A DNA stretch of 64,000 nucleotides from Streptomyces venezuelae (GCF_008642375.1 NZ_CP029194.1:4526001-4590000), one strand, 5' to 3'; positions 16,709-25,295 are shown, counted from the stretch's first letter. Notes: generated by a model not told the origin, from the sequence alone. Translations and numbers: made by a program.

Positions 16709-16779
16709 AGCGGATGACGGGAATCGAACCCGCGCTATAAGCTTGGGAAGCTCATGTTCTACCATTAAACTACATCCGC
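16709..16779 (-). tRNA. tRNA-Gly, anticodon CCC
   Basis: Read leftwards, 71 nt fold into a cloverleaf. The acceptor GCGGATG pairs with CATCCGC and the D arm is GTTT/GAAC. The anticodon stem TGAGC/GCTTA holds the loop TTCCCAA, and the T arm is GCGGG-TTCGATT-CCCGT. The discriminator base is T and no CCA is encoded, as is usual in Streptomyces. It reads GGG codons. Its 3' half is duplicated three times to the left. Confidence 0.95.
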
Positions 16780-16951
16780 GCAGCGGCCGGGTGATCCGTG
16801 CCGCATCGTTGCACACTGTACCCCATGCGCCACTTGAGGCGAAGCTCCGCCTCCGCGTGTGCGAGTGTGTGCGGAGCGGCGCCTGGAGGGTGTCCTGTTG
16901 ATCCCCTAATGTGGCTGTCTCGTCCACCGCATGTGTAGGGGAAGGGACTTG

Positions 16952-17125
16952 ATGGGTTCCATGGAGCGCACCGTCGTCCGCTGTGCCGAGGGGCACGTGT
17001 TCAGTACCGCCTCGTTCCCGCTTCAGCAGCTCGGGGCCGGGCGGATCGGGCCCGGGCGGCTCATCCGGTGTCCGCGGTGTGCGCGCTTGCGCCACGCGGT
17101 GCCCGTGGTGCTCGGACAGCGCTGA
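16952..17125 (+). CDS. Small zinc-ribbon-like protein
   Basis: A 57-residue protein with two paired-cysteine or metal-ligand positions (C-A-E-G-H near residue 10 and C-P-R-C near residue 40). This could form a small Zn ribbon. No named family. ATG 16952 is preferred because GGGGAAGGG lies five bases upstream. It precedes dcd by 82 bp on the same strand. Confidence 0.6.
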   Translation: MGSMERTVVRCAEGHVFSTASFPLQQLGAGRIGPGRLIRCPRCARLRHAVPVVLGQR

Positions 17126-17207
17126 GCCGGTAGACGCCCGGCGGTGCCGGTGGGCGCGGGGCCCTGCCGATTGGGGCAGGTCCGCGCCCTCTGCGTATCG
17201 TGGGGGC

Positions 17208-17783
17208 GTGCTTCTCTCAGACAAGGACATCCGGGCCGAGATCGATGCCGGACGGGTGCGCATCGACCCGTACGACGAATCCATGGTGCAGCCCTCGAGC
17301 ATCGACGTGAGGCTTGACCGCTTCTTCCGGGTGTTCGAGAACCACCGTTACCCCCACATCGACCCCGCCATCGAGCAGCTCGACCTGACGCGCGAGGTCG
17401 AGCCGGAGGGCGACGAGGCGTTCATCCTGCACCCGGGCGAGTTCGTGCTCGCCTCGACCTACGAGGTCATCACCCTGCCGGACGACATCGCGTCGCGCCT
17501 GGAGGGGAAGAGCTCTCTGGGGCGGCTGGGGCTCGTCACGCACTCGACCGCCGGGTTCATCGACCCCGGTTTCTCGGGGCACGTGACCCTGGAGCTGTCG
17601 AACCTCGCCACCCTGCCGATCAAGCTGTGGCCGGGCATGAAGATCGGCCAGCTGTGCATGTTCCGGCTGAGCACGCCCGCCGAGTTCCCGTACGGGAGCG
17701 AGCGGTACGGCTCGCGGTATCAGGGGCAGCGGGGGCCGACGGCCTCCCGCTCGTTCATGAACTTCCATCGGACCCAGGTGTGA
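17208..17783 (+). CDS. dcd: dCTP deaminase
   Basis: A 191-residue enzyme that converts dCTP to dUTP, feeding dTMP synthesis in the cytoplasm. Family motifs are intact: the QPSSIDVRLD strand near residue 26, SSLGRLGL near residue 103 with the Arg that contacts phosphate, and HSTAGFIDPGFSGHVTLELS around the catalytic Glu. The length is standard. GTG 17208 begins the conserved L-L-S-D-K-D-I. A phosphoribosyltransferase gene follows after 13 bp and is probably cotranscribed. Confidence 0.95.
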   Translation: MLLSDKDIRAEIDAGRVRIDPYDESMVQPSSIDVRLDRFFRVFENHRYPHIDPAIEQLDLTREVEPEGDEAFILHPGEFVLASTYEVITLPDDIASRLEGKSSLGRLGLVTHSTAGFIDPGFSGHVTLELSNLATLPIKLWPGMKIGQLCMFRLSTPAEFPYGSERYGSRYQGQRGPTASRSFMNFHRTQV

Positions 17784-17796
17784 GGCGGTAGCCGGC

Positions 17797-18294
17797 ATGA
17801 GTGAAGTACGCGAGAACCTGACGTACGAGGGCTTCGGCAAGGCCGTCCGCGAGCTGGCGCAGACCATCGCCGACGACGGCTACGAGCCGGACGTCGTCCT
17901 CTCCATCGCCCGCGGCGGCGTCTTCGTCGCCGGCGGTCTGGCCTACGCCCTGGACTGCAAGAACATCCACCTCGTGAACGTGGAGTTCTACACCGGCGTC
18001 GGGACCACCCTGGAGATGCCGGTCATGCTGGCGCCCGTGCCCGACGCGATCGACTTCTCCGACAAGAAGGTCCTGATCACGGACGACGTCGCCGACACCG
18101 GCAAGACGCTCAAGCTCGTCCACGACTTCTGCGTCGACCACGTCGCCGAGGTCCGCTCGGCCGTCATCTACGAGAAGTCGCACTCGCTCGTGAAGTGCGA
18201 GTACGTGTGGAAGAAGACCGACGAGTGGATCAACTTCCCCTGGTCGGTCGAGCCGCCCGTCGTGAAGCGCGAGGGCCAGGTCCTCGACGCCTGA
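17797..18294 (+). CDS. Phosphoribosyltransferase (purine salvage type)
   Basis: A 165-residue type I phosphoribosyltransferase with the PRPP loop VLITDDVADTGKTL near residue 90 and an SIARGGVFVAGGLAY segment near residue 37. It belongs to the xanthine/hypoxanthine-guanine group, which salvages bases with PRPP in the cytoplasm. The exact base is not decided by sequence. The gap to dcd is 13 bp, which suggests one nucleotide-metabolism operon, closed by a strong hairpin. Confidence 0.85.
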   Translation: MSEVRENLTYEGFGKAVRELAQTIADDGYEPDVVLSIARGGVFVAGGLAYALDCKNIHLVNVEFYTGVGTTLEMPVMLAPVPDAIDFSDKKVLITDDVADTGKTLKLVHDFCVDHVAEVRSAVIYEKSHSLVKCEYVWKKTDEWINFPWSVEPPVVKREGQVLDA

Positions 18295-18339
18295 GCGGAC
18301 CGATCCGACGCGATCCGGTGACGCGATCTGTACGTGAAC

Positions 18340-18379
18340 GAAAGGGCCCTCGTCGACTTCGGTCGACGAGGGCCCTTTC
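18340..18379. terminator. Bidirectional hairpin terminator
   Basis: The 17-bp arm AAAGGGCCCTCGTCGAC (18341-18357), loop TTCG, and complement (18362-18378) lie between the convergent phosphoribosyltransferase gene and the small secreted-protein gene. A T-run (TTTCTCTTT) follows on the plus side. Confidence 0.85.
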
Positions 18380-18428
18380 TCTTTACCTCACGTACGTCGT
18401 GCTATTCGCCGAGCGGTCCGGGGAAAGG

Positions 18429-18671
18429 TCAGTCCCAGACGTAGAGGCCCCAGCCGGCGGACTCGCGGAGGCAGTAGTAGGACGAGTATCCGTGGCGGAC
18501 GTAGTAACTGCCGCCGCCGTGACACTGCGACTCGGAGCTGTAGTGGGTGATGAAGTGCATCGCCGTGGGGGCAGCGGGTGCGGCGGAGGCGGTGCTCGTC
18601 ACGGCCCCCGTCATTCCGAAGGCGGCGAGTGCGGCCGAGAATATTGCTATGCGGGCAAGCTTCCCGGACAT
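18429..18671 (-). CDS. Small secreted protein (80 aa)
   Basis: A signal peptide (residues 1-29, MSGKLARIAIFSAALAAFGM... ending A-S-A) is followed by a 51-residue mature part rich in Tyr, Ser and His, with two Cys that could form one disulphide. AGGAG precedes ATG 18671. No family is recognised. AT-rich sequence upstream (18680-18840) probably holds its promoter. Confidence 0.7.
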   Translation of the reverse strand: MSGKLARIAIFSAALAAFGMTGAVTSTASAAPAAPTAMHFITHYSSESQCHGGGSYYVRHGYSSYYCLRESAGWGLYVWD

Positions 18672-18847
18672 AAAACTCCTCGATTGTTGGAAAATGATTC
18701 CATGCGGTGAGTCCCGGGTGATCCTCTCATCTGTCTGCGACATGTCAACGAAGTTTCTGAGGGTGGCGGAAAAGCGATCTTGGCGGCCAAACGGAATTGT
18801 CGACGCCGTTCGTGAACTGGAATTCACGAACGGTCGACCCAACCCCC

Positions 18848-21166
18848 TCAGGTGACCAGGTTGTTCAGGGCCTTGTACGTGTTCGGGCCCGGGACCCCGT
18901 CCAGCGGGCCCGTGTAGCCGCCCGTCTGGGCCAGGCGCTGGAGTGACACGTACGTCGCCGTGCCCGGAGCGCCGTCGATCAGGCCCGAGTAGCCCCAGCC
19001 GCGCAGGCACGCCTGGATCCCGGCCCAGCTGTACGGGCCGAGCACCCCGTCGGCCGGGCCCGAGTAGCCGCCGAGCGCGGCCATCCGCTGCATCGCCGCG
19101 TACGTCGCCGTGCCGGGGGCGCCGTCGATCGGGCCCGTGTAGCCGAAGCGGCGCAGGACCGTCTGGACGCCCTTCCACGAGTTCGTTCCCATGACGCCGT
19201 CGATCGGGCCCGTGTAGCCGCCCGCCGTCGCCAGGGTCTGCAGCCCCTTGTACGTCGCCGTGCCCGGGGCGCCGTCGAGCGGGCCGGTGTAGCCGTGGCC
19301 GCGCAGGACCGTCTGGACGCCCTTCCAGCTGTTCGTGCCGAGGACGCCGTCGACCGGGCCCGTGTAGCCGCCCCGCTGGGCCAGCTGCTGGAGCGTCTTG
19401 GCGTCCGCCGTCGCGATCGTCACGCTCCCGGTGCCGCCCGCCTGCGCGAGATAACCGCGCAGCCCGGCGTACGTGTTCGGGCCCATGATCCCGTCGACGG
19501 GGCCCGTGTAGCCGCCGCGCTGGGCCAGCTGCTGGAGGCCCTTGTACGTGTTCACTCCGGGCGCGCCGTCGATCGGGCCGCCGTAGAGCCCCAGCTGGGT
19601 GAGCAGGGTCTGGACGCCCTTCCAGCTGTTCGGGCCGAGGACGCCGTCGAGAGGACCCGTGTACCCGCCGAGCTGCGCGATCCGCTGGAGGGTCACCCCG
19701 TCGGCGAGCGGGATGTCCGGCGCCGGGTCGGGGACCGGGTTCGCGCCCGGGGGCGGCAGGACCGCCGTCCCGAAGGCGTCCGGCTTCGCCTGGTTCAGGT
19801 CGACGGCGACGCCCTTGACGGAGCCCGTGTCACTGAACTGGTGGATCGCCCAGTCCGGATACGCGGTGCCGATCCGCGGGCTGCCCGCCGGGGCGCCGTA
19901 GTCCGCGATCCAGAGCTTCGCTCCCGTCGCCCGCGTCAGCGGCCAGGACCGGGACTGGAGCAGCGAGGAGTACGTGTAGAGGAACGGGGTCGTGCCCAGG
20001 CGGGCCTTCACGATGTCGATGAACTGCGCCGTCTGCGCGTCCGTCCACACCGGGCTCTGGTCGACGCCCTCGACGTCGACCATCAGCGGCTCGCCGGGGC
20101 GGTAGCCGCGCAGATGGGCGAGGAAGTACTCGGCGTCGGTGGCCGCCGCTCCCCAGCCGGTCATCCAGTAGTGGCCGACCAGGAACCCGGCAGCCCGCGC
20201 CTCGTCGACCTGCCGGACGTAGTGCGGCGAGGTGTAGGGCTGGTGGGTGCCGTCGTTGGAGCCGCCCGACTTCACCACGCAGAAGCGGAATCCGGCGCTG
20301 CGCGCGGCCAGGAAGTCCAGGTTCGCCTGGCTGGTGCCGACGTCGATTCCGTACACCGCGTCCGTCGGCGACGGCGTGGGCGCCGGGCCGGGGGCCGGTG
20401 GCGTGGTCGGCGGGTGGGCGGACAGCCAGCCCGAGACGCCGAGGATCGTGTTCGGGCCGAGGACGCCGTCGATCGGTCCGGTGTAGCCGCCGTCCCTGGC
20501 GAGGGCCTGCACGGCCTTGTACGTGGCGGGGCCGGGTACACCGTCGATCGGGCCCGTGTAGCCGTAGCCGCGGACGGCGGTCTGCACGCCCTTCCAGCCG
20601 TTGACGCCGATCGCGCCGTCGACGGGGCCCGTGTAGCCGCCGCGCTGCGCGAGTGTCTGCAGGACCTTCTGGTCGGCCGTGGTCAGGGGGTACGTGGCGC
20701 CGCCGGGGCCCGGGGTGCCCACGTCGGCCATCCGCGCACCGACGTTGTCCAGCGTCCAGCCCAGGTAGACGAGACCGGCGAGGGAGTTGTACCGCGCGAC
20801 GGACTGGGTGCCGATGCGGTAGCCGCCGGGGGCGAAGTCCTCGCCGCCCGACAGATGGCCCGTGGCCATCAGGCAGCGGGTGCCGCCGCCGTCGAGGTCC
20901 AGGGCCACGTGGCCGGGTGTGAGCCGGACCGCGTTGGCCCACCAGTGGAAGGCCCCGCGGGGCGCCGCCGACCAGTCCGGGTGCCCCTCGCCCGAGGCCT
21001 CCCACGCGTCGTACGCCGTCCCCCGCGAGCTGCTCAGATCGCAGGCCCGGAACATCAGGGACTGGCACATGTCGGACCAGTTGTAGCCGTTGTCGAAGCC
21101 GGCGGCACCACCGTCGGTCGTGTGCTGGCGGGCCCACTGTTCCGCCCCGGCGACCGTTCTCGTCAT
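18848..21166 (-). CDS. Large GH25-muramidase protein with 13 peptidoglycan-binding-like repeats
   Basis: A 772-residue protein. Residues about 1-150 form a module with one conserved-looking Cys/His region (CQSLMFRACD...HVALDLDGGG), possibly amidase-like. Three repeats follow, then a Pro-rich linker. A GH25 lysozyme domain at about 270-455 has YGIDVGTSQANLDFL, LMVDVEGVD and KLWIADYG. Ten more repeats of about 24 residues, pattern G-Y-T-G-P-x-D-G-x-x-G, complete the protein. GH25 enzymes cleave the glycan strand of peptidoglycan. No signal peptide is visible, as in phage endolysins. Its start overlaps the stop of the Tat-exported gene upstream (ATGA), so the two are one operon. The repeats are shared with the divergent M23 gene. 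Confidence 0.85.
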   Translation of the reverse strand: MTRTVAGAEQWARQHTTDGGAAGFDNGYNWSDMCQSLMFRACDLSSSRGTAYDAWEASGEGHPDWSAAPRGAFHWWANAVRLTPGHVALDLDGGGTRCLMATGHLSGGEDFAPGGYRIGTQSVARYNSLAGLVYLGWTLDNVGARMADVGTPGPGGATYPLTTADQKVLQTLAQRGGYTGPVDGAIGVNGWKGVQTAVRGYGYTGPIDGVPGPATYKAVQALARDGGYTGPIDGVLGPNTILGVSGWLSAHPPTTPPAPGPAPTPSPTDAVYGIDVGTSQANLDFLAARSAGFRFCVVKSGGSNDGTHQPYTSPHYVRQVDEARAAGFLVGHYWMTGWGAAATDAEYFLAHLRGYRPGEPLMVDVEGVDQSPVWTDAQTAQFIDIVKARLGTTPFLYTYSSLLQSRSWPLTRATGAKLWIADYGAPAGSPRIGTAYPDWAIHQFSDTGSVKGVAVDLNQAKPDAFGTAVLPPPGANPVPDPAPDIPLADGVTLQRIAQLGGYTGPLDGVLGPNSWKGVQTLLTQLGLYGGPIDGAPGVNTYKGLQQLAQRGGYTGPVDGIMGPNTYAGLRGYLAQAGGTGSVTIATADAKTLQQLAQRGGYTGPVDGVLGTNSWKGVQTVLRGHGYTGPLDGAPGTATYKGLQTLATAGGYTGPIDGVMGTNSWKGVQTVLRRFGYTGPIDGAPGTATYAAMQRMAALGGYSGPADGVLGPYSWAGIQACLRGWGYSGLIDGAPGTATYVSLQRLAQTGGYTGPLDGVPGPNTYKALNNLVT

Positions 21167-21708
21167 CGTGTGCTCCTCGACCCGGAGACGGACAGGTGGG
21201 AGATGGCGAGGATCGTCTCCGTGCCCACCAGCTGGGCCCGGAGCACGGGATCCGCCGCGCCGGTCGGTACGGCGCCGTGCCGCAGCCAGGGGGTGAGGGC
21301 GACGGTGCCTCCCGCATCCGTGTCGAGGTCCAGATATCCGTACCGGCCGGGGGACTTGCGGCCCTCGGACACCTCGAACCAGAGGCTCGGGCGGGCCGTG
21401 TGGAACGAACTGAGGGAGAACCGGACGCGTCGGCCCGGCAGCGGCCCGCCGTCCGGTCCGGCCAGCGCGAACACCACCCCGGCGGCCGGGGCTCCGGAGG
21501 GAGCCGACGCCCTCGCGGCCGGCCAGTCGTAGCCGGGCGCCGAGAACGTCCCCGACGTCCCCCGGAGACCCCCGCCGGCCGCGGAGGCGGCGCCGGCCGT
21601 GCCGCCCGCGCCCACCCCCAGGACCAGCCCCGGCAGCAGCGCGCCGGCCGTCCGCAGGACGGACCGCCGGGACGGCACCCGCCCTTCGCCATCAACCCAC
21701 TCGGGCAC
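21163..21708 (-). CDS. Tat-exported protein upstream of the GH25 gene
   Basis: A 181-residue protein beginning at GTG 21708, which has AGGAGG six bases upstream. A longer frame exists, but only this start has a ribosome site. The N-terminus carries a twin-arginine signal (SRRSVLRTAGALLPGLVLG, then an A-S-A cleavage region near residue 40). The mature part has repeated short beta strands (VVFALAGPDG, VRFSLSSF, YGYLDLDTDAGGTVALTPW), suggesting a beta-sandwich of unknown function. It is translationally coupled to the GH25 gene. Confidence 0.7.
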   Translation of the reverse strand: MPEWVDGEGRVPSRRSVLRTAGALLPGLVLGVGAGGTAGAASAAGGGLRGTSGTFSAPGYDWPAARASAPSGAPAAGVVFALAGPDGGPLPGRRVRFSLSSFHTARPSLWFEVSEGRKSPGRYGYLDLDTDAGGTVALTPWLRHGAVPTGAADPVLRAQLVGTETILAISHLSVSGSRSTR

Positions 21709-21778
21709 CTGACCTCCTGGAATCCCCTGGACCGGATGTGCCGGACCGGACAAGACCACCGCAGGGGCCGGGCGCCGG

Positions 21779-21832
21779 CAACCCAACGAAAGCGCGGAGT
21801 CGAGGCCCCGGTTCCGCGCTTTCGTTGGGTTG
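21779..21832. promoter_or_regulatory. Perfect 20-bp-arm palindrome between divergent wall-hydrolase genes
   Basis: CAACCCAACGAAAGCGCGGA (21779-21798), a 14-nt spacer, and the exact complement (21813-21832). It sits in the 200-bp region between the leftward Tat/GH25 operon and the rightward M23 gene, inside one or both leaders. It could be a shared operator or a leader hairpin. It is not placed to be a terminator for either gene. Confidence 0.7.
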
Positions 21833-21907
21833 TCGGTCGCGGGGCGGACCGATGGGATGAGCGGGCTCGTGATCTTCCCGAACAACCCGCTAGCTCAGGG
21901 AGAAGCG

Positions 21908-23026
21908 TTGACCGAGAACGAGGCACGGCAGCACCGTTGTGGCGGCGGCCAGGACGCCCCTCACGTCCCGGCGGGCGTCAGCCGTCGCACGCTGCTGCGC
22001 GGCGCCGTGGTGGGAGGCGGCGCGCTGGCCGCCGGTGGGCTCGTCCTGCCCACGAGCGCGTACGCCGTCCCCGCGCTCTACAACCCGTTCGCCGCGTACG
22101 CCGTCACCGGACCGTGGGACCCGCCGAACCACAACGGCATCGACTACGGCATGGCCGTGGGGACTTCGCTCCCGGCCTGCGGTGCCGGAACGATCGAGAA
22201 CATCCCCTACAACGGCACCGGCGGCCACACCGTCACCATCCACCACGCCGACGGGTATCGCAGCCAGTACATGCACCTGTCGAGGTTCCTGCTGGCCAAC
22301 GGCGCGAACGTGTCCTCCGGGACGGTCGTCGGGCTCTCCGGCGGAGCGGCGGGCGCCGACGGCGCGGGCAACTCGACCGGCCCGCACCTGCACTGGCACG
22401 TCATCAACGCGAGCGGCGTCCGGGTCAACCCGCTCTCCGTCGTCGGCGGCGGCACGCCCCCCGTCCAGGGCGAGGGACTGACGCTCCAGAAGATCGCCGG
22501 CGCCGGCGGCTACACCGGGGCCCTCGACGGCGTGCCGGGCACGAACACCTGGCTCGGCGTGCAGAGGGTCGTCACCGGCTACGGCTACACGGGCCCGATC
22601 GACGGCGCCCCCGGCAACGGCACGTACTCGGCACTCCAGCGGCTGGCCCAGAAGGGCGGCTACGGCGGTCCGATCGACGGAGTGATGGGCACCAACTCCT
22701 GGAAGGGCGTGCAGACCGTCTGCCGTCGCTTCGGCTACACGGGCCCGATCGACGGCGCCCCGGGAACGAACACCTACGCGGCGATGCAGCGGATCGCCAA
22801 GCTCGGCGGCTACACCGGCCCGGCCGACGGCGTCCTCGGCGCCAACTCGTGGAAGGGCCTGCAGCGCCTCTTCACCGGCTTCGGCTACACCGGCCCGCTC
22901 GACGGAGCGCCCGGCACGAACACGTACAAGGGGCTCCAGCGCATGGCCCAGCTCGGCGGCTACACGGGCCCGGTCGACGGCGTCCCGGGTACCAACACCT
23001 GGGCGGCGCTCGCCAAGCTCGTCTGA
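21908..23026 (+). CDS. Tat-exported M23 metallopeptidase with seven peptidoglycan-binding-like repeats
   Basis: A 372-residue protein from TTG 21908, preceded by GGGAGAA. The twin-arginine signal SRRTLLRGAVVGGGALAAGG is followed by an M23 (lysostaphin/LytM) domain at about 65-175. The Zn ligands read HNGIDYGMAVGT and HLHWHV. Seven 24-residue repeats of the G-Y-T-G-P-x-D-G type complete it. M23 enzymes cut the peptide cross-links. Alternation of G-G-Y and F-G-Y repeats matches the pattern in the GH25 protein, so the two genes share a recent common repeat source. Confidence 0.88.
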   Translation: MTENEARQHRCGGGQDAPHVPAGVSRRTLLRGAVVGGGALAAGGLVLPTSAYAVPALYNPFAAYAVTGPWDPPNHNGIDYGMAVGTSLPACGAGTIENIPYNGTGGHTVTIHHADGYRSQYMHLSRFLLANGANVSSGTVVGLSGGAAGADGAGNSTGPHLHWHVINASGVRVNPLSVVGGGTPPVQGEGLTLQKIAGAGGYTGALDGVPGTNTWLGVQRVVTGYGYTGPIDGAPGNGTYSALQRLAQKGGYGGPIDGVMGTNSWKGVQTVCRRFGYTGPIDGAPGTNTYAAMQRIAKLGGYTGPADGVLGANSWKGLQRLFTGFGYTGPLDGAPGTNTYKGLQRMAQLGGYTGPVDGVPGTNTWAALAKLV

Positions 23027-23093
23027 CGCGCCCTCGGTACCTCGAACGCTCCCCACTCTCCGAACGCTCCGAACTCTTCGAACTCCGCAAAGC

Positions 23094-23118
23094 GCAGGGC
23101 CTCTTCGCGAGGCCCTGC
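23094..23118 (+). terminator. Hairpin terminator after the M23 gene
   Basis: GCAGGGCCTC, a 5-nt loop TTCGC and GAGGCCCTGC form a stem 68 bp beyond the M23 stop. Confidence 0.6.
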
Positions 23119-23188
23119 CCTTCGCCATGCCGCTCAACTATCTTCATCGTTGCGTGTCAGCGGGGCCGTTCCGGAGCCGAGGAGGACG

Positions 23189-24436
23189 ATGAGGAGCCGT
23201 AGCGGGCTGTGGCGGGTCGCGGAGCTGCCCACGACGAGGGCCGGCGTCGAGCGGGCCTTCTCGTACTTCACCGCCGGGGTCCGGCTCGGGACCGTCGCGC
23301 AGATGGTGCCCGCGGTGCAGCTCGGCGCGGCGCGGTCGCCGCACGAGGCCGGCTACCTCGCCTGCTGGGGCGCCGCCGCCCTCGCCGCCGTCGCGGTGAG
23401 CGTGGTGACGCTCGTACGCCGCCGGCCGCTGGGCACCGCCGTGGCGGTGCTCGACTTCGGCCTTGCCTGCGCCCTGCTCGTCCTGGGCCCCCTGGTGCTC
23501 GCGCCCTGGGACCGCTTCGGCACCTGGACCGCCTTCCAGCCGGGGTACGCGCTGTCCGTCATCATCACCGCCGGCGGCGTACGCGGCCTCGCCGTCTGGG
23601 CGCTCAGCCTGCTCGCCGTCTCCGTCTGTTACGTGGTCTACCTCGGCGGCGACGTCGGGAGCGAGATGACCTCGACCGCCGTCGGCAACGTCCTGACCTA
23701 TGTCGTGTACGCGCTGGTCGCCCGCATGTTCTTCGGGTACACCCGCCGCATCGCGCGCGACGCCGACGCCTCACGCGCGCGTGCCGCAGAGCTGGCGCGG
23801 CGCGAGGAGGAGCGGCGGGCGCAGGTGATGATGCACAACGGCGTCGCCGTCATGCGCCTGCTGACCGAGCAGGGCGACGACGTCTCGCGGGCCCGGCTCG
23901 TCGGCCAGGCCGAGGTGGAGCTGCGGCGGATGCGCTCCTACCTGCGGGGCACGGAGGGGTGCGCCTCCGACGGCGAGGGGCCCTCGGCCGGGCTCGTCCC
24001 GACGGTCGGGCGGGTGTGCGAGCGGTTCGCCGACCTGAACGTCGTCACGTCGCTCGACCTCGCCACCGGCCTGCGGATCCCCGCCGCGCAGGCGGAGGCG
24101 CTGGAGCGCGCGCTCGGGAGCCTGCTGCTCAACGTCCGCGTGCACGCCCGCGCGCACGAGGTCGTCGTCCACCTCGACGCGACGGAGCCGGAGGGGGCCT
24201 GGACGCTGACCGTGCACGACGACGGCGTCGGCTTTGACCCGGCTTCGGTGACCGCCGGGGTCGGGCTGCGCGAGGTGGTGGTGGGCGAGCTGCGGCGGCG
24301 GGGGCTCGGCGTCGGGATCGTGTCCGCCGTGGGAGAGGGCACGACCGTGACGGTCCGCTCGCGCCCCGGACCGGAGGCGGGTCCGCCGGGGCCCGCTCGG
24401 CCGTCCGTAGGGTCGGCCTTCGCGGACGCGCCGTGA
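23189..24436 (+). CDS. Membrane sensor histidine kinase
   Basis: A 415-residue kinase. Five or six hydrophobic segments (about residues 55-170) are followed by a short coiled coil and a DHp-like helix with the putative phospho-acceptor His in QVMMHNGVAVMRLL (near residue 217). An HATPase domain at about 290-395 has the glycine-rich DDGVGFD and GVGLREVV boxes. The architecture is LuxR-type (NarX/DesK group). ATG 23189 has GGAGGA. Its stop overlaps the response-regulator start, so the pair is one operon. Confidence 0.85.
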   Translation: MRSRSGLWRVAELPTTRAGVERAFSYFTAGVRLGTVAQMVPAVQLGAARSPHEAGYLACWGAAALAAVAVSVVTLVRRRPLGTAVAVLDFGLACALLVLGPLVLAPWDRFGTWTAFQPGYALSVIITAGGVRGLAVWALSLLAVSVCYVVYLGGDVGSEMTSTAVGNVLTYVVYALVARMFFGYTRRIARDADASRARAAELARREEERRAQVMMHNGVAVMRLLTEQGDDVSRARLVGQAEVELRRMRSYLRGTEGCASDGEGPSAGLVPTVGRVCERFADLNVVTSLDLATGLRIPAAQAEALERALGSLLLNVRVHARAHEVVVHLDATEPEGAWTLTVHDDGVGFDPASVTAGVGLREVVVGELRRRGLGVGIVSAVGEGTTVTVRSRPGPEAGPPGPARPSVGSAFADAP

Positions 24437-25158
24437 GGCCCGCGGTGGCGGTCGTCGACGACGCCTCGCTGATCCGCGAGTCGATCGGCCCGCTCATGCC
24501 CGGTCTCGACGTGGTCGCGGCGGTCGCGACCGTGGAGGAGCTGGTGCGCCGCAGCCCGGCGGTGGACGTCGTCCTGCTCGACCTGCACCTGGCCAACCTG
24601 GAACAGCAGCCCGACGTGCGCCAGGGCGTCGCCGCGATCCGTACGCTGACCCGCCGCGGTTACCGCGTCTGCGTCTACAGCCAGGAGGAACGCCGGTTCG
24701 TCCTCGCGGCGTGCGTCGCGGCCGGGGCGAGCGGCATCGTCTCCAAGGCCCTGCCGCGCGCCCGGGCCGAGGAGCTGTTCCTCGACGTCGCCCACGGCGG
24801 CACCGTCGTGCCGCAGCAGGTCGTCGGCATCCTCGAAGTGCTCGTCCGGCGCGACTGCATCACCCTGCTGAGCGAGCGCCAGCGCCAGATCCTGCACGGC
24901 CGGGCCCGCGGCCTGAGCTACGCGCAGGTCGCGCGGGAGCTGTTCGTGAGCGAGTCGACGCTGCGCGGCTACTGGTTCGACCTCACCAGGTCGCTGACGG
25001 ACTCCCTGCGCGGCCTCACCCCGGGCGAGATCGAGCACGCCCTCGGGCTCGCGCCGGGCGACCTTCTGGAGTTCTGGGCCGACGGGGCGACGGACGGGGC
25101 GGATGCGGCCGGCCCGGCGGCCCGCAAGGACTGGTGGCGCATCGGCCGCGGCCGCTGA
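24433..25158 (+). CDS. Response regulator, LuxR/NarL-like
   Basis: A 241-residue regulator. The receiver domain is at 1-125 (VVDD acidic pair, D in VLLDLHL near residue 50, K in GIVSKAL). A C-terminal helix-turn-helix at about 150-185 (LLSERQRQILHGRARGLSYA...SESTLRGYW) is of the NarL type but diverged. GTG 24433 overlaps the kinase stop by four bases, giving translational coupling. Targets are unknown; no neighbour is an obvious one. Confidence 0.85.
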   Translation: MRPAVAVVDDASLIRESIGPLMPGLDVVAAVATVEELVRRSPAVDVVLLDLHLANLEQQPDVRQGVAAIRTLTRRGYRVCVYSQEERRFVLAACVAAGASGIVSKALPRARAEELFLDVAHGGTVVPQQVVGILEVLVRRDCITLLSERQRQILHGRARGLSYAQVARELFVSESTLRGYWFDLTRSLTDSLRGLTPGEIEHALGLAPGDLLEFWADGATDGADAAGPAARKDWWRIGRGR

Positions 25159-25295
25159 GGGGACGCGGCGGGCGCGGCGGACGCGGCGGACGCGGACAGC
25201 GGGAAGCGTGAAGCGGGAAGCGGGAAGCCCCTCACCGCCGTGCGATGGGGGGCTTCCCGATGTCTTCGTACGTCGTCTGTCTTCGTACGTCGTCG

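Larger units (their letters stand above)
1101..16779. mobile_element. Possible composite island built by repeated insertion at tRNA-Gly(CCC)
   Basis: The intact tRNA-Gly at the right edge and three truncated tRNA-3'-end-plus-terminator copies (about 1.1, 6.14 and 9.95 kb), all in the same orientation, divide this block into segments of about 5.0, 3.8 and 6.7 kb. That is the geometry left by elements integrating one after another into a tRNA 3' end. No integrase, relaxase or replication gene remains, and the DEAD-box/cold-shock pair may be ancestral. The island reading is therefore an inference from the repeats alone. Confidence 0.4.

Noticed and set aside
16709..17302. Minus-strand frame that reads through the tRNA-Gly gene
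   Set aside because: It contains the tRNA translated as protein, a known annotation artefact; the tRNA cloverleaf is clear.
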